A stretch of DNA of 42,998 nucleotides from F23-B02 sp963625655 (GTDB taxonomy: Bacteria; Bacillota; Clostridia; Oscillospirales; Oscillospiraceae), in contig CAVFTS010000015.1 in NCBI GenBank assembly GCA_963625655.1, forward strand, positions 1 to 42,998, in the 5' to 3' direction. Each line of letters opens with the position of its first letter. The stretch's first letter is position 1. This document shows, piece after piece, positions 9,267 to 17,070 of this stretch. The notes beneath the pieces were generated by a model that was not told the DNA's origin, made no database searches, and saw nothing but the letters and a program-made list of their open reading frames with translations. The position numbers and the translations under genes were made by a program.

Positions 9267-10145
9267 TCACGCCCTGCGCCAGAGCATTTTGTTGTTTTCA
9301 AACTCGACGGTGAGCACCCCGCTGTCCTTCAGCCACGCAAGGTAGGAGCGGACGGTGCTGCCCACGAGCGCATACTGCTCAAAGCTCATCGAAAGCCCGT
9401 ATTCCGCAAAGAGCCTTTGCAGAATGTCCTCAAAGCAGATCGGCATAGCGCAGATCTCCTCTATCTTCTCCGCAATTTCGTTTACCGTGTCGATGTTGTA
9501 CTGCGCAAGCTCGGCAACGCTTTCCGTCACCTCGGTGTGCGAGGGGACAAACAGCTTCGCCGTCATGCCTTTGACCGCTTCAAGGGTCTTGAGGTACGCC
9601 GCAACGTCGTAGATAAAGCCGATGCGGTACTTGCTCAGCACCTCCCTGCTTGACAGGCAGTCGGCAAGGAAAAGCACGTCGTCCGGCGTGCGAAAGCCAA
9701 CCATGTCGAAGAAGTGTCCCGGCAGCTTTACAAGCTCAAAGCCCTCCGGCAGACAGCCCTTGCGGAGCTCCTCGGCGCCGCTCTCCTGCGCAAGCAGAAA
9801 CTTGTGCCGCAGATCCTTCGGCGGATAGCCCCCGTACAGAAACGACGGCTCCAAAATCGTGTGACGGGTAAAGTCGCAGTCGATCCTCGGAGCGTAGATC
9901 TTACATCCGGTCTGACCTTGCAGATAGCGATTGCCGCCGATGTGGTCGGCGTTGGAGTGGGTGTTGTATATGGCGGTCAGATGCCAGCCGTTTGCGTCCA
10001 GTATCTGACGTATCTTGCGCCCCGCCTCCTTGTCGTTGCCGCTGTCGATAAGGCAAACGTCGTTGCCGGAAAGCCTCACAAGTCCGATATTCGTGGGGCT
10101 TTTGATATAATATGTGCGCTCGGTAAGCTGTATCAGTTCGTACAT
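9267..10145 (-). CDS. Metallo-beta-lactamase-fold hydrolase
   Basis: 292 residues. The metal site THSNADH (62-68) matches the HxHxDH class with Ser in place of the usual spacer, followed by PGHFFDMVG with the next ligand histidine, then a helical C-terminal region of about 80 residues. It is a soluble zinc hydrolase; the substrate is unknown. The chosen ATG at 10145 has GGAGG 7-8 nt upstream, which an upstream in-frame start lacks. It lies 42 nt downstream of the DUF2798 gene on the same strand, so the two are probably cotranscribed. Confidence 0.82.
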   Translation of the reverse strand: MYELIQLTERTYYIKSPTNIGLVRLSGNDVCLIDSGNDKEAGRKIRQILDANGWHLTAIYNTHSNADHIGGNRYLQGQTGCKIYAPRIDCDFTRHTILEPSFLYGGYPPKDLRHKFLLAQESGAEELRKGCLPEGFELVKLPGHFFDMVGFRTPDDVLFLADCLSSREVLSKYRIGFIYDVAAYLKTLEAVKGMTAKLFVPSHTEVTESVAELAQYNIDTVNEIAEKIEEICAMPICFEDILQRLFAEYGLSMSFEQYALVGSTVRSYLAWLKDSGVLTVEFENNKMLWRRA

Positions 10146-10187
10146 TGCCGCTACCTCCGTGATGCGTATAGTACGATTATTGCACAT

Positions 10188-10718
10188 TTACCTCTCGGAT
10201 TCAACACCCGATTTGCTGCGCCCGTTCCACTTTTCAAATATCAGATGAACGAGCGGCGCTGCGGCGAACATATTCCAGAAAAATGCCATCGGGAAGTTTT
10301 TCATCACCGTTCCGACCCATATCGCCGGAAGCCTCAGGATCGGCTCTCCGCCCAATATGATCTGAAAAATGACCGACACTATGAGGCTCATCGTCGGACA
10401 CATGACGAGGATGGTCCCCGCCTGCCGCATGAAACGACAGAAGTATGGGTTGTCCGTTTCCGCATTGCAGTGCCGCTCCATGAACCTCGCTCCCGCTCTG
10501 TTGCCTACAAGGCTTGAGACCGCAAACACGATGACCGCCATGAGCGCCGCCTCCTTGAGCGCCTCGACAAAAACGCCGTAGCTCACAGACGCAAAGCCCA
10601 ACCCTTTTGTCAAGTTAAATCCCATCCTTATCGAGATGTTGTAGACCTCCATCCCGTAAGCCATGAAAAACGACATCAGTATTCCGAACACTATTCCCTG
10701 TGCTTTGGTTTTAGGCAT
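10188..10718 (-). CDS. DUF2798-family membrane protein
   Basis: 176 residues with about four hydrophobic segments arranged as two related halves, as in DUF2798 proteins (N-half with MPKTKAQGIVFGILMSFFMA, C-half with CPTMSLIVSVIFQ and NFPMAFFWN). Function is unknown in the family. GGAGGG lies just upstream of the ATG at 10718. The gene is preceded by an unusually long leader with two candidate promoters and a hairpin, so it may be regulated after initiation. It is likely cotranscribed with the downstream hydrolase. Confidence 0.75.
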   Translation of the reverse strand: MPKTKAQGIVFGILMSFFMAYGMEVYNISIRMGFNLTKGLGFASVSYGVFVEALKEAALMAVIVFAVSSLVGNRAGARFMERHCNAETDNPYFCRFMRQAGTILVMCPTMSLIVSVIFQIILGGEPILRLPAIWVGTVMKNFPMAFFWNMFAAAPLVHLIFEKWNGRSKSGVESER

Positions 10719-10747
10719 ATCCTGCCCTCCGTTTCGCAAAATTAAAA

Positions 10748-10780
10748 GGCGTAATCCATGCATTTGCAATAGACTACGCC
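10748..10780 (-). promoter_or_regulatory. Attenuator-like hairpin in the DUF2798 leader
   Basis: On the minus strand an 11-bp stem with two G-U pairs (GGCGTA... pairing with ...TACGCC) encloses a TGCA/TGCA apex and is followed by TTTTAATTTT, before the ribosome site. This is the form of an intrinsic terminator placed inside a 5' leader. No riboswitch family was recognised. Confidence 0.45.
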
Positions 10781-10842
10781 CTAAGGTACAACCAAGAACT
10801 TATTTCTATTTGTGGACAACGATGATTACACGCTTTTTTCGC

Positions 10843-10851
10843 ATTATAGCA
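10843..10851 (-). promoter_or_regulatory. Extended -10 promoter, proximal DUF2798 promoter
   Basis: Minus-strand TGCTATAAT is an extended -10 element. The -35 region (TTACAT at 17 nt) is poor. The transcript would begin near 10836, giving a leader of about 118 nt. Confidence 0.45.
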
Positions 10852-10974
10852 CAACTGTTCGTGATATGTAAGTGTTTTTTATGCGCAGATCAGCAGCACG
10901 ACGCACAGCGCCGCAAGACCATCGCAACGGGCGATTTCAAAAACAGGATGCGTCTGCGGTCTCGCCGCCGCACC

Positions 10975-11003
10975 ATTATACCTACCGAGCGGTACACTGT
11001 CAA
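10975..11003 (-). promoter_or_regulatory. Perfect consensus sigma-A promoter, distal
   Basis: Minus-strand TTGACA (10998-11003), exactly 17 nt, TATAAT (10975-10980). No open reading frame with a ribosome site follows at once. The transcript would run about 250 nt before reaching the DUF2798 start, or would be a short noncoding RNA. Confidence 0.65.
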
Positions 11004-11011
11004 AAGGGAAG

Positions 11012-11046
11012 AAAACGCCCCGTCGGCGATGCTGACGGGGCGTTTT
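11012..11046 (-). terminator. Terminator after the NimA-like gene
   Basis: A perfect 13-bp GC-rich stem (11012-11024 with 11034-11046) with a TTTTCTT tail on the minus strand. It closes the alpha-glucosidase/NimA-like transcript just before the distal promoter of the next minus-strand gene. Confidence 0.85.
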
Positions 11047-11060
11047 GCCTTACATTTATA

Positions 11061-11531
11061 TTACATCTCAGGCTTAAAGCGCCGCTTTGCCGTAAAGTCG
11101 GAAACGCATATCTTCTCGACGCAGGTCGCATCGACCATGCTTTGGGCACACGGCATCCTGTCAAAGCCGCAGTGGGCGCACAGAAGCTCAAGCCCCTTTA
11201 CCGCCTCGTCTCCGCTGACGGTCTCGATCTCGCCCCAGCCGATGAGGCTTTCGTAGTCGGCGGTAAGTCCGCCCGTGCTCTTGACGAACCGGCGGCAGAT
11301 GTCAAGCTCGACGCAGACCTTGGGCGCAGAGAGAGCAAGCTCATGCCGGCGACCGGTCTTTGCGCCGTGAATGTAGAATACAAAGCCGTTCTGCGTCCTT
11401 TCGTACCCGAACGACAGCGGCACGACGTAGGGCGTGTCCCCGTCGCAGAAGCCGAGACGCAGCGTATCACAGCGCTCGACGAGAGCCGTTATCTCCGAAG
11501 GCTCGGTTATCTCACGGTCTTTTCTTCTCAT
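11061..11531 (-). CDS. Pyridoxamine 5'-phosphate oxidase-like (NimA-type) flavin protein
   Basis: 156 residues with the small split-barrel fold pattern: MRRKDREI, then LRLGFCDGDTPYVVPLSFGY, a YIHGAKTGRRHE flavin-binding stretch, and a C-terminal region carrying cysteines (CAHCGFDRMPC). Such proteins bind FMN and are annotated as 5-nitroimidazole reductases or general flavin reductases; the substrate here is unknown. The ATG overlaps the upstream alpha-glucosidase stop as TGATG, so translation is probably coupled. No separate promoter was seen. Confidence 0.8.
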   Translation of the reverse strand: MRRKDREITEPSEITALVERCDTLRLGFCDGDTPYVVPLSFGYERTQNGFVFYIHGAKTGRRHELALSAPKVCVELDICRRFVKSTGGLTADYESLIGWGEIETVSGDEAVKGLELLCAHCGFDRMPCAQSMVDATCVEKICVSDFTAKRRFKPEM

Positions 11532-13201
11532 CAAAACAGATACACCCTCATTTCATACGGTCTCGTGGTGAAGCCGTTGGATATAATGTAATTTTCCTCG
11601 TAGTTAGAAAACACCCGTTCGCCCTTCTCAAGCTCGTAATCGGCGGGGGCATCGAAGCGCACGGGTTCCTCGGTGAAGGAGCAGACGACGAGCAGGCGGC
11701 GCTCATCGTAGCTGCGCTCGTAAACGTAAAGCTCCTTGCTTTCGGAGTAATATTCCTTGTACCTGCCGTAGATGACGAGCGGATTGTCACGTCTGAACTG
11801 AAGTGCGCTGCGGTAGAAGTTGAGCAGCGAATCTGGGTCGTCAAGCTGGCTTTCGACGTTTATCTCCTTGTAGTTTGCGTTGACGTAGAACCACGGCGTT
11901 GCGGTCGAAAAGCCTGCGTACTCGGCATCACTCCACTGCATCGGCGTTCTGGCGTTGTCACGGGTGGACTTCTGCGCAAGCTCCAGCACCTTAGAGGCGG
12001 GCAAGCCGAGCCTGCGGGCGATGCGGGCGTTATTCTTCACCATGATGTCCTTGTACAGGTCGATGGATGTAAGGCGGTTATTGAGCATGCCGATCTCCTG
12101 ACCCTGATAGACAAAGGGCGTGCCGCACTGGAACAGATAGCTTGCGGCAAGCATCTTGCCGCTTTCCGTGCGGTAGCGCTCGCTTCCGTAGCGGCTGATT
12201 ATGCGGGGGTGGTCGTGATTTTCAAGGTACAGCGCATTCCAGCCCTTGCCGTACATACCGTCCTGCCACTTGGTAAACGCCTTTTTCAGCTTTCTGAGGT
12301 CAAAGGGACGCTGCAAAAAGTCCGTAATGAAGCAGTCCGCCTCCATGTGGGCGAAGTTTATCATCATGTTAAGCTCCTGGTCCTTGCCCTCACGGACATA
12401 GCTCAGTGCGGTCTCCGGCTCCATGCGGGGGCCCTCGCCGACGGTGAAGCAGTCGTAAAAGTCAAGCACGTCACGCTTAAACTCGGCAAGGTACTCGTGG
12501 ACGTGGGGGCCGTTCGTGTAGTAGCCCATACCCGTTGCGGCAGGCAGCTTTATCTTTGCGGAGGGCAGCCCCTCGACCTTGGAGATGTAGGTTATGACGT
12601 CCTCACGGAAACCGTCAACGCCCATGTCGAGCCAAAAGCGCATAATGCTCTTGACCTCCTCACGCACCTTGGGGTTGGACATATTGAGGTCGGGCTGCTT
12701 TTTTGAGAAGATGTGGAGATACCACTCGTCAAGCCCCTCGTCATACTCCCAAGCGCCGCCCTCAAAGAGGCTGTCCCAGTTGTTCGGCGGGCGGTGGAGG
12801 CTCCTGCCGGGGCGCCAGTAGTAGTAATCGTGATAGGGGTTGTCCTTGCCCTTTTTGCTCTCGATAAACCACGGGTGCTCGTCGGAGGTGTGGTTTATTA
12901 CGAGGTCCATAAAGACACGCAGACCTCTCTCGTGGGCGCCGTCAAGCACCTGCTTAAAGACGTCGAGGTCGCCGTAGTCGGGGTGGATGTTTTTATAGTC
13001 GGAAATATCGTAGCCGTAGTCGGCGTTCGGGGACGGGTAGAGCGGTGAAAACCAGATGCCGTCCACATTGAGGCTTTTGATGTAGTCAAGCTTTTGCAGC
13101 ACGCCCCAAAGGTCGCCGATTCCGTCGCCGTTGCCGTCGCAGAAGGAGCGGGGCCAGATCTGATAGACCGCCATTTCCTTGTACCAGCGCTTGTTTTCCA
13201 T
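11531..13201 (-). CDS. GH13 alpha-glucosidase (oligo-1,6-glucosidase type)
   Basis: 556 residues, the usual length for GH13 subfamily 31 enzymes. It begins with WYKEMAVYQIWPRSF and ADYGYDISDY; the catalytic residues are the nucleophile Asp201 in GVDGFRED, the acid/base Glu256 in FTVGEGPR, and Asp330 in LENHDHPR. It has no signal peptide, so it should hydrolyse imported isomaltose-type or trehalose-type oligosaccharides in the cytoplasm. Subfamily specificity cannot be fixed by eye. AGGAGA lies ahead of the ATG and a good promoter is at 13241-13269. Confidence 0.93.
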   Translation of the reverse strand: MENKRWYKEMAVYQIWPRSFCDGNGDGIGDLWGVLQKLDYIKSLNVDGIWFSPLYPSPNADYGYDISDYKNIHPDYGDLDVFKQVLDGAHERGLRVFMDLVINHTSDEHPWFIESKKGKDNPYHDYYYWRPGRSLHRPPNNWDSLFEGGAWEYDEGLDEWYLHIFSKKQPDLNMSNPKVREEVKSIMRFWLDMGVDGFREDVITYISKVEGLPSAKIKLPAATGMGYYTNGPHVHEYLAEFKRDVLDFYDCFTVGEGPRMEPETALSYVREGKDQELNMMINFAHMEADCFITDFLQRPFDLRKLKKAFTKWQDGMYGKGWNALYLENHDHPRIISRYGSERYRTESGKMLAASYLFQCGTPFVYQGQEIGMLNNRLTSIDLYKDIMVKNNARIARRLGLPASKVLELAQKSTRDNARTPMQWSDAEYAGFSTATPWFYVNANYKEINVESQLDDPDSLLNFYRSALQFRRDNPLVIYGRYKEYYSESKELYVYERSYDERRLLVVCSFTEEPVRFDAPADYELEKGERVFSNYEENYIISNGFTTRPYEMRVYLF

Positions 13202-13240
13202 AGTCCGATCTCCTGTCGTATAGGTATAGAATATATTGCA

Positions 13241-13269
13241 ATTTTATCACAGTGCGGCAGTGCTTGCAA
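13241..13269 (-). promoter_or_regulatory. Sigma-A promoter of the alpha-glucosidase gene
   Basis: Minus-strand TTGCAA (13264-13269), a 17-nt spacer and TAAAAT (13241-13246). It lies about 16 bp from the divergent tRNA promoter. Confidence 0.6.
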
Positions 13270-13284
13270 CGGGCAAAAAAGTGC

Positions 13285-13313
13285 TTGACTTTAGAGTAAA
13301 AGTGCATTATAAT
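13285..13313 (+). promoter_or_regulatory. Sigma-A promoter of tRNA-Ser
   Basis: TTGACT (13285-13290), 17 nt, TATAAT (13308-13313), near consensus and about 30 nt upstream of the tRNA. Confidence 0.75.
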
Positions 13314-13344
13314 ACACAAGCTGTAAGTGAATAAGCTCAAACTC

Positions 13345-13437
13345 GGAGAAGTCGCGTAGTCCGGCCGAGCGCGCACGATTGGAAATCGTGTAAACCCCAT
13401 AAGGGTTTCGAGGGTTCAAATCCCTCCTTCTCCGCCA
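13345..13437 (+). tRNA. tRNA-Ser (anticodon GGA)
   Basis: A class II tRNA of 93 nt including an encoded CCA end. The acceptor GGAGAAG pairs with CTTCTCC, the anticodon stem CACGA/TCGTG holds the loop TTGGAAA (anticodon GGA), there is a long variable arm as expected for serine, and the T loop is TTCAAAT. It has its own promoter and is followed by a strong terminator. Its T-arm and acceptor 3' half recur downstream in the repeat array. Confidence 0.97.
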
Positions 13438-13445
13438 TAAAAAAG

Positions 13446-13475
13446 CAGCTCTGCCTTGGTAGAGCTGCCTTTTTA
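13446..13475 (+). terminator. Terminator after tRNA-Ser
   Basis: An 8-bp stem (13446-13453 with 13462-13469) followed by five T residues. Confidence 0.8.
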
Positions 13476-13583
13476 TGCATTGACTGCCGGAGGGATTTGA
13501 AAGGCGGCTCTTGGCAACAGTCCGGGGGACTGTTGCAACCGCCGTGGCTTTTCCGCAGAAAAGCAAATCCCTCCTTCTCCGCC

Positions 13584-13625
13584 AAAATATAAGCCCAACC
13601 ATCTTTCGATGGGGGCTTGTATTTT
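13584..13625 (+). terminator. Terminator-like hairpin, repeat copy 1
   Basis: An AAAATATAAGCCC arm pairs with GGGCTTGTATTTT around an inner CATC/GATG stem. It follows a tRNA 3'-end copy as if it once ended a tRNA transcript. A near-identical copy lies at 13774-13815. Confidence 0.6.
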
Positions 13626-13773
13626 GGAATCAGCAACGGGAGGGATTTGAACCCAAAGTGGGTTTCGCCTAAAAACGTGCCGGCGGCACGTTTTTAGGCG
13701 AAAGGTCTGCAGCAGCTACGCTGCAAGGACGCACGCTTTTGCAAAGCAAAAGCGTTATCCCTCCTTCTCCGCC

Positions 13774-13815
13774 AAAATATAAGCCCAACCATCTTTCGAT
13801 GGGGGCTTATATTTT
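13774..13815 (+). terminator. Terminator-like hairpin, repeat copy 2
   Basis: Same hairpin as 13584-13625 with one base changed (G-U pair restored to A-U). Confidence 0.6.
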
Positions 13816-13846
13816 GGAATCAGCATTGGGATAGATTCGCATATAT

Positions 13847-13885
13847 AAGCATACACGGCGCCGCTTTGCGGCGCCGTGTATGCTT
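13847..13885. terminator. Terminator of the glycerophosphodiesterase gene
   Basis: An 18-bp perfect palindrome around a TTT centre with GC-rich core and AAGC/GCTT ends, immediately before the minus-strand stop at 13886. Confidence 0.7.
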
Positions 13886-14719
13886 TCACTTTTTATAGCT
13901 GAGCTTGGGCTTGTAGAACTCGAATATGACGGTGTGGTTGCCCTTTTCGTTCATCCACTCGTGACTCGTCCAGCACACACGCATTGCGCCGAAAAGCTCC
14001 GAAAGCTTGACGGTGAAGGGCTTGTGCCCGATCTTGTATGCTATAAACTGCGGTCTGGAAAGGAAGTTAAGCAGCACACAGCCGAGAAGGAAGCCGGTCA
14101 CGGGGCTTACCTCGCCCTTGTAGTCCTTCGGGGGATTTGCAAGCTGTCCCCTCAGAACTTCGGGCGCATTGCGCTTAAACCAACGAACGATGAAGGGGTT
14201 GAAGCTCTCAATACAGTATTCGCCGGAGTACGAGCGCAAAAGCTCATAAGTCTTTTCGCAAAGCTCCTTGTTGCGCTTGCCGTTTTTCAGCTCGACGATG
14301 AGCGCACCTCTGCCCCGAACGCACTTGAGCACCTCGGAAAACAGCGGTATCGTCTCCTCGGTATCGCAAAGCCGAAGCTTTTTAAGCTCATCAAGCGTCA
14401 GGTCCGCAACCTTTGCCTCCACTCCGCACACACGCTTCAGGTCGTCGTCATGGAATACGACCACCTCTCCGTCACGGCTGAGCTGAACGTCAAGCTCCAT
14501 CCCGTAGCCTGCGGAAGCGGCACGCTCAAAGGCGGCAAGCGAGTTTTCGGGTATCGACTTGTCCCTGCTGTGCAGTCCTCTGTGGGCAAAATTCTTGTAC
14601 ATAAACGGCTTTTTCTGAGCCTTTCCCGCTCTGCCGGGGGCGGTCAGAAAGCACAGTGTTCCGGCGGCTGCGACGACTGCCGCCGCTGCGGGCAAAATCT
14701 TTTTTACGGTATCGTTCAC
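13886..14719 (-). CDS. Glycerophosphodiester phosphodiesterase family protein
   Basis: 277 residues. After an N-terminal hydrophobic anchor (about 8-26) comes the GDPD TIM-barrel signature: AHRG with His46-Arg47, Glu58-Asn59 in IPENS, the metal ligands Glu75 and Asp77 in MELDVQ, and His90 in VFHDDD. It should release glycerol 3-phosphate from glycerophosphodiesters at the membrane, probably facing outward. The start is a GTG at 14719: AAAGGAGGTG lies 6 nt upstream, whereas an in-frame ATG 12 codons further has no ribosome site. A promoter at 14781-14809 is divergent from that of the MFS gene. Confidence 0.88.
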   Translation of the reverse strand: MNDTVKKILPAAAAVVAAAGTLCFLTAPGRAGKAQKKPFMYKNFAHRGLHSRDKSIPENSLAAFERAASAGYGMELDVQLSRDGEVVVFHDDDLKRVCGVEAKVADLTLDELKKLRLCDTEETIPLFSEVLKCVRGRGALIVELKNGKRNKELCEKTYELLRSYSGEYCIESFNPFIVRWFKRNAPEVLRGQLANPPKDYKGEVSPVTGFLLGCVLLNFLSRPQFIAYKIGHKPFTVKLSELFGAMRVCWTSHEWMNEKGNHTVIFEFYKPKLSYKK

Positions 14720-14780
14720 GGAACGCACCTCCTTTGGGTCTGTCAACTTAAGCATAAGGGGAATCTCCCCCGCAGCTCAT

Positions 14781-14809
14781 ATTTTACACCGGTGCAATTC
14801 CGAGGTCAA
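14781..14809 (-). promoter_or_regulatory. Sigma-A promoter of the glycerophosphodiesterase gene
   Basis: Minus-strand TTGACC (14804-14809), 17 nt, TAAAAT (14781-14786). Confidence 0.65.
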
Positions 14810-14820
14810 ATAATTATCTG

Positions 14821-14849
14821 TTGTTTTATGTGAATTTTTAGTGTACAAT
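14821..14849 (+). promoter_or_regulatory. Sigma-A promoter of the MFS transporter gene
   Basis: TTGTTT (14821-14826), 17 nt, TACAAT (14844-14849). Its -35 box is only 11 bp from that of the divergent promoter. Confidence 0.55.
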
Positions 14850-14913
14850 TATTTTGTGCAGTCCCGATTTTCGTCGAAGCGGCGGAAATACGCTGCGGCT
14901 CGGAGGTTTTACA

Positions 14914-16470
14914 ATGAAGCTTAATTACAAGCGCACTATTTTTGTCGGCTTTGCCTTCTTTCTTATTTGTGCCTTTTGGCAGGCATACGACAATGCAATC
15001 CCACTCATCCTGACTAACAAATTCGGAATGTCGCAGACGTGGTCCGGCCTCATCATGGCGCTGGACAACATCCTTGCGCTGTTCCTCCTCCCGCTCTTCG
15101 GCGCCATATCCGACAGGCACAGCGGCAAGCGGGGCAAACGCACCCCGTTTATCACGGTCGGCACCGTCATCGCCGTCGTGACCTTCGTTGCGCTGTCCTT
15201 TGTCGATGCGGCACAGCTCAAGGAGATAGACAAGGTCTCCGCCATCGACGACGTCAAAACGCTTGAGTACATCTACGACGAGCAGGCGGACGAGACCCTT
15301 ATGACCCCGGACGGCGAGAAATTTGTCCTCAAGGAGCGGTTTACCCGTGAGGAGTTCTCCGCCATCAAGTGCCAGACCGTGAACGAGGCGGGCAAGACCG
15401 TAACCACCCCGGAATACACGGATTACGTCACCCCCGCGCGTCAGGCGTGCATACACGAGATAAGCACCGGCGAGCCGGGTATGCTCATTCTCTTTATTGC
15501 GGTTTTGCTCATGGTGCTTCTGTCCATGGCCGTGTTCCGCTCCCCCGCAGTCGCACTCATGCCCGACGTGACGATAAAGCCCCTGCGAAGCAAGGCAAAC
15601 GCCGTCATAAACCTCATGGGTTCGGCGGGCGGCATCGTGATACTCGGCGCCGGAATGCTGCTCAAAACGAGCGACGTTCACAACTCCATGATGAGCTACG
15701 TCGCCTACTTCGGCATAACCGCCGGCGTCATGCTCATCGCCCTCGCCGTCTTCCGTGCGAAGGTCAACGAGCCTAAGCTCGTCGAGATCATGCACGAGGA
15801 CAGCCGCAGGTACGGCATCGAGGAAAACGACATCGACGAGGCGACCGGCGAAAAGCGCAGGCTCAGTCACGCCGAGCGCAGGTCGCTTATATTCATTCTC
15901 GTCTCCATCGTGTTCTGGTTCATGGGCTACAATGCCGTCACTTCAAAGTATTCCGTCTATGCCGGAAATATTCTGAACAAGGACTACAACACTACGATGA
16001 TGATAGCGCAGGTCGCTGCGATCGCAGCCTATCTCCCCGTCGGCATGGTCGCATCCAAGGTCGGCAGAAAGCGCACCATTCTGGCAGGCGTCGTGATGCT
16101 GTGCGCAGCCTTCGGCGCTGCGGCGTTTGTTAACGAAAACAGCAGCATCGTCGTCATGTACCTGCTCTTTGCCCTTGCGGGCATCGGCTGGGCGACGATA
16201 AACGTCAACTCCTTCCCGATGGTCGTCGAGATGTGCTCCGGCGGCGACGTCGGCAAGTACACCGGCTACTACTACACCGCATCCATGGCGGCGCAGGTCA
16301 TCACCCCGATGCTGTCCGGCTATATAATGGACAGCTTCGGCATGAAGACCCTGTTCCCGTATGCGGCGATATTCGTCGCTCTCGCATTCGTGACAATGCT
16401 GTTCGTCATGCACGGCGACAACAAGCCCATCGCAAAGAAGGGTCTCGACGCCCTCGATGTTGACGACTGA
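14914..16470 (+). CDS. MFS transporter, SLC45/GPH-like
   Basis: 518 residues with about 12 membrane segments. The loop after the second segment reads AISDRHSGKRGKRTPF, the motif A form typical of SLC45-like and glycoside-pentoside-hexuronide carriers, so a sugar substrate is likely but not shown. Unusually, about 70 hydrophilic residues (roughly 100-170) separate two early membrane segments and would sit outside the cell. GGAGG precedes the ATG at 14914. No terminator separates it from the next gene 27 nt downstream, so the 188-residue protein and radical SAM gene may be read from this promoter. Confidence 0.85.
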   Translation: MKLNYKRTIFVGFAFFLICAFWQAYDNAIPLILTNKFGMSQTWSGLIMALDNILALFLLPLFGAISDRHSGKRGKRTPFITVGTVIAVVTFVALSFVDAAQLKEIDKVSAIDDVKTLEYIYDEQADETLMTPDGEKFVLKERFTREEFSAIKCQTVNEAGKTVTTPEYTDYVTPARQACIHEISTGEPGMLILFIAVLLMVLLSMAVFRSPAVALMPDVTIKPLRSKANAVINLMGSAGGIVILGAGMLLKTSDVHNSMMSYVAYFGITAGVMLIALAVFRAKVNEPKLVEIMHEDSRRYGIEENDIDEATGEKRRLSHAERRSLIFILVSIVFWFMGYNAVTSKYSVYAGNILNKDYNTTMMIAQVAAIAAYLPVGMVASKVGRKRTILAGVVMLCAAFGAAAFVNENSSIVVMYLLFALAGIGWATINVNSFPMVVEMCSGGDVGKYTGYYYTASMAAQVITPMLSGYIMDSFGMKTLFPYAAIFVALAFVTMLFVMHGDNKPIAKKGLDALDVDD

Positions 16471-16497
16471 TACGAAGCATATTAAGGAGGTGCCGCA

Positions 16498-17064
16498 ATG
16501 ACCGACAGCAGGAGCGCAAGCGGCTTAGATCGAAGCGTTGAAAAGCACGCAGACGCCGCAGAGGTTTTCTTCAGAAGCACGCCCGACGAGGAAGCTCCGA
16601 TCGAAGCGAAGGCTTTGGCTCTCGCCGAAATCGTGAAAATGAGCGACGCCCGGTCGTCACGGGGGATGCAAACCGCTCTTTCATGGCTGACAGAGCCGGA
16701 AGAACACGGGAACGAGTGTTCCGTTTATCCCCGATATATCAGAGCGTCCAAATTTCTTGAGCATGTAAGCCAAACCTGCTATGACGGCGGCTGCGGCAGC
16801 GATGACTCGTATGATCTATATGATACGATCAGGCTGATTTGTCTTGACGGCAGCGAAATAAGCAAGACGCCTCGCAAAGCGACCGACGGAACCGAGGCAT
16901 TTCTCTACGAAGTCGACAATTACTACTATGCTGCCGACGGTTCAAAAGTGCGTGACTGTCAATACGGGTATTCGCTCGGCAAGATGCCGCCGCTGATCAT
17001 ACAGCCAAGCGGTCTTAAAGGTAATTATGCGGTCTTCTTTTATGCTCATTCGACGCAATACTGA
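16498..17064 (+). CDS. Hypothetical protein paired with a radical SAM enzyme
   Basis: 188 residues, not recognised. It is soluble with no signal peptide or membrane segment. The N-terminal half is acidic and helical. The middle has cysteines in NECSVY, TCYDGGCGSD and RLICLDG, and the C-terminal third is rich in Tyr and Gly with one more cysteine (DCQYGYS). AAGGAGGTG lies at ideal spacing before the ATG. It ends 6 nt before the radical SAM gene, which has no ribosome site of its own, so the two are almost certainly translated together. It could be a substrate, a partner or a carrier for that enzyme; it is long for a classical peptide precursor. Codon use seems less GC-biased than in flanking genes, suggesting a later arrival. 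Confidence 0.7.
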   Translation: MTDSRSASGLDRSVEKHADAAEVFFRSTPDEEAPIEAKALALAEIVKMSDARSSRGMQTALSWLTEPEEHGNECSVYPRYIRASKFLEHVSQTCYDGGCGSDDSYDLYDTIRLICLDGSEISKTPRKATDGTEAFLYEVDNYYYAADGSKVRDCQYGYSLGKMPPLIIQPSGLKGNYAVFFYAHSTQY

Positions 17065-17070
17065 TTTTAA

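Larger units (their letters stand above)
13490..13840. repeat. Array of tRNA-Ser 3'-end repeats and nested palindromes
   Basis: Two units follow the tRNA. Each starts with an inverted copy of the tRNA T arm (13490-13502; 13639-13654), continues with one or more palindromes, and ends with a direct copy of the tRNA 3' end (13564-13584; 13757-13774). A 69-bp segment running from the tRNA 3' end through a 42-nt terminator-like hairpin is repeated at 13567-13635 and 13757-13825 with one mismatch. The internal palindromes differ between units: 13512-13535 in the first; 13663-13702, about 13708-13724 and 13732-13755 in the second. A decayed third inverted copy starts near 13828. No protein is encoded. 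It may be a scar of repeated integration at the tRNA, or a structured noncoding element. Confidence 0.8.

Noticed and set aside
10872..11591. A 239-codon plus-strand frame
   Set aside because: It crosses a strong terminator and is antisense to the NimA-like gene; no ribosome site or family match.
11360..12706. A 448-codon plus-strand frame
   Set aside because: It is antisense to the GH13 gene, whose catalytic motifs, start and promoter are clear.
13291..13636. Minus-strand frames of about 100 codons across the tRNA-Ser and repeat array
   Set aside because: They read through the tRNA complement (the familiar false EKEGFEPS and RRRRDLNP peptides) and have no ribosome site.
14806..15870. A 354-codon minus-strand frame over the MFS gene
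   Set aside because: Low-complexity His/Asp/Gly-rich translation without family features; the MFS frame on the other strand is well supported.
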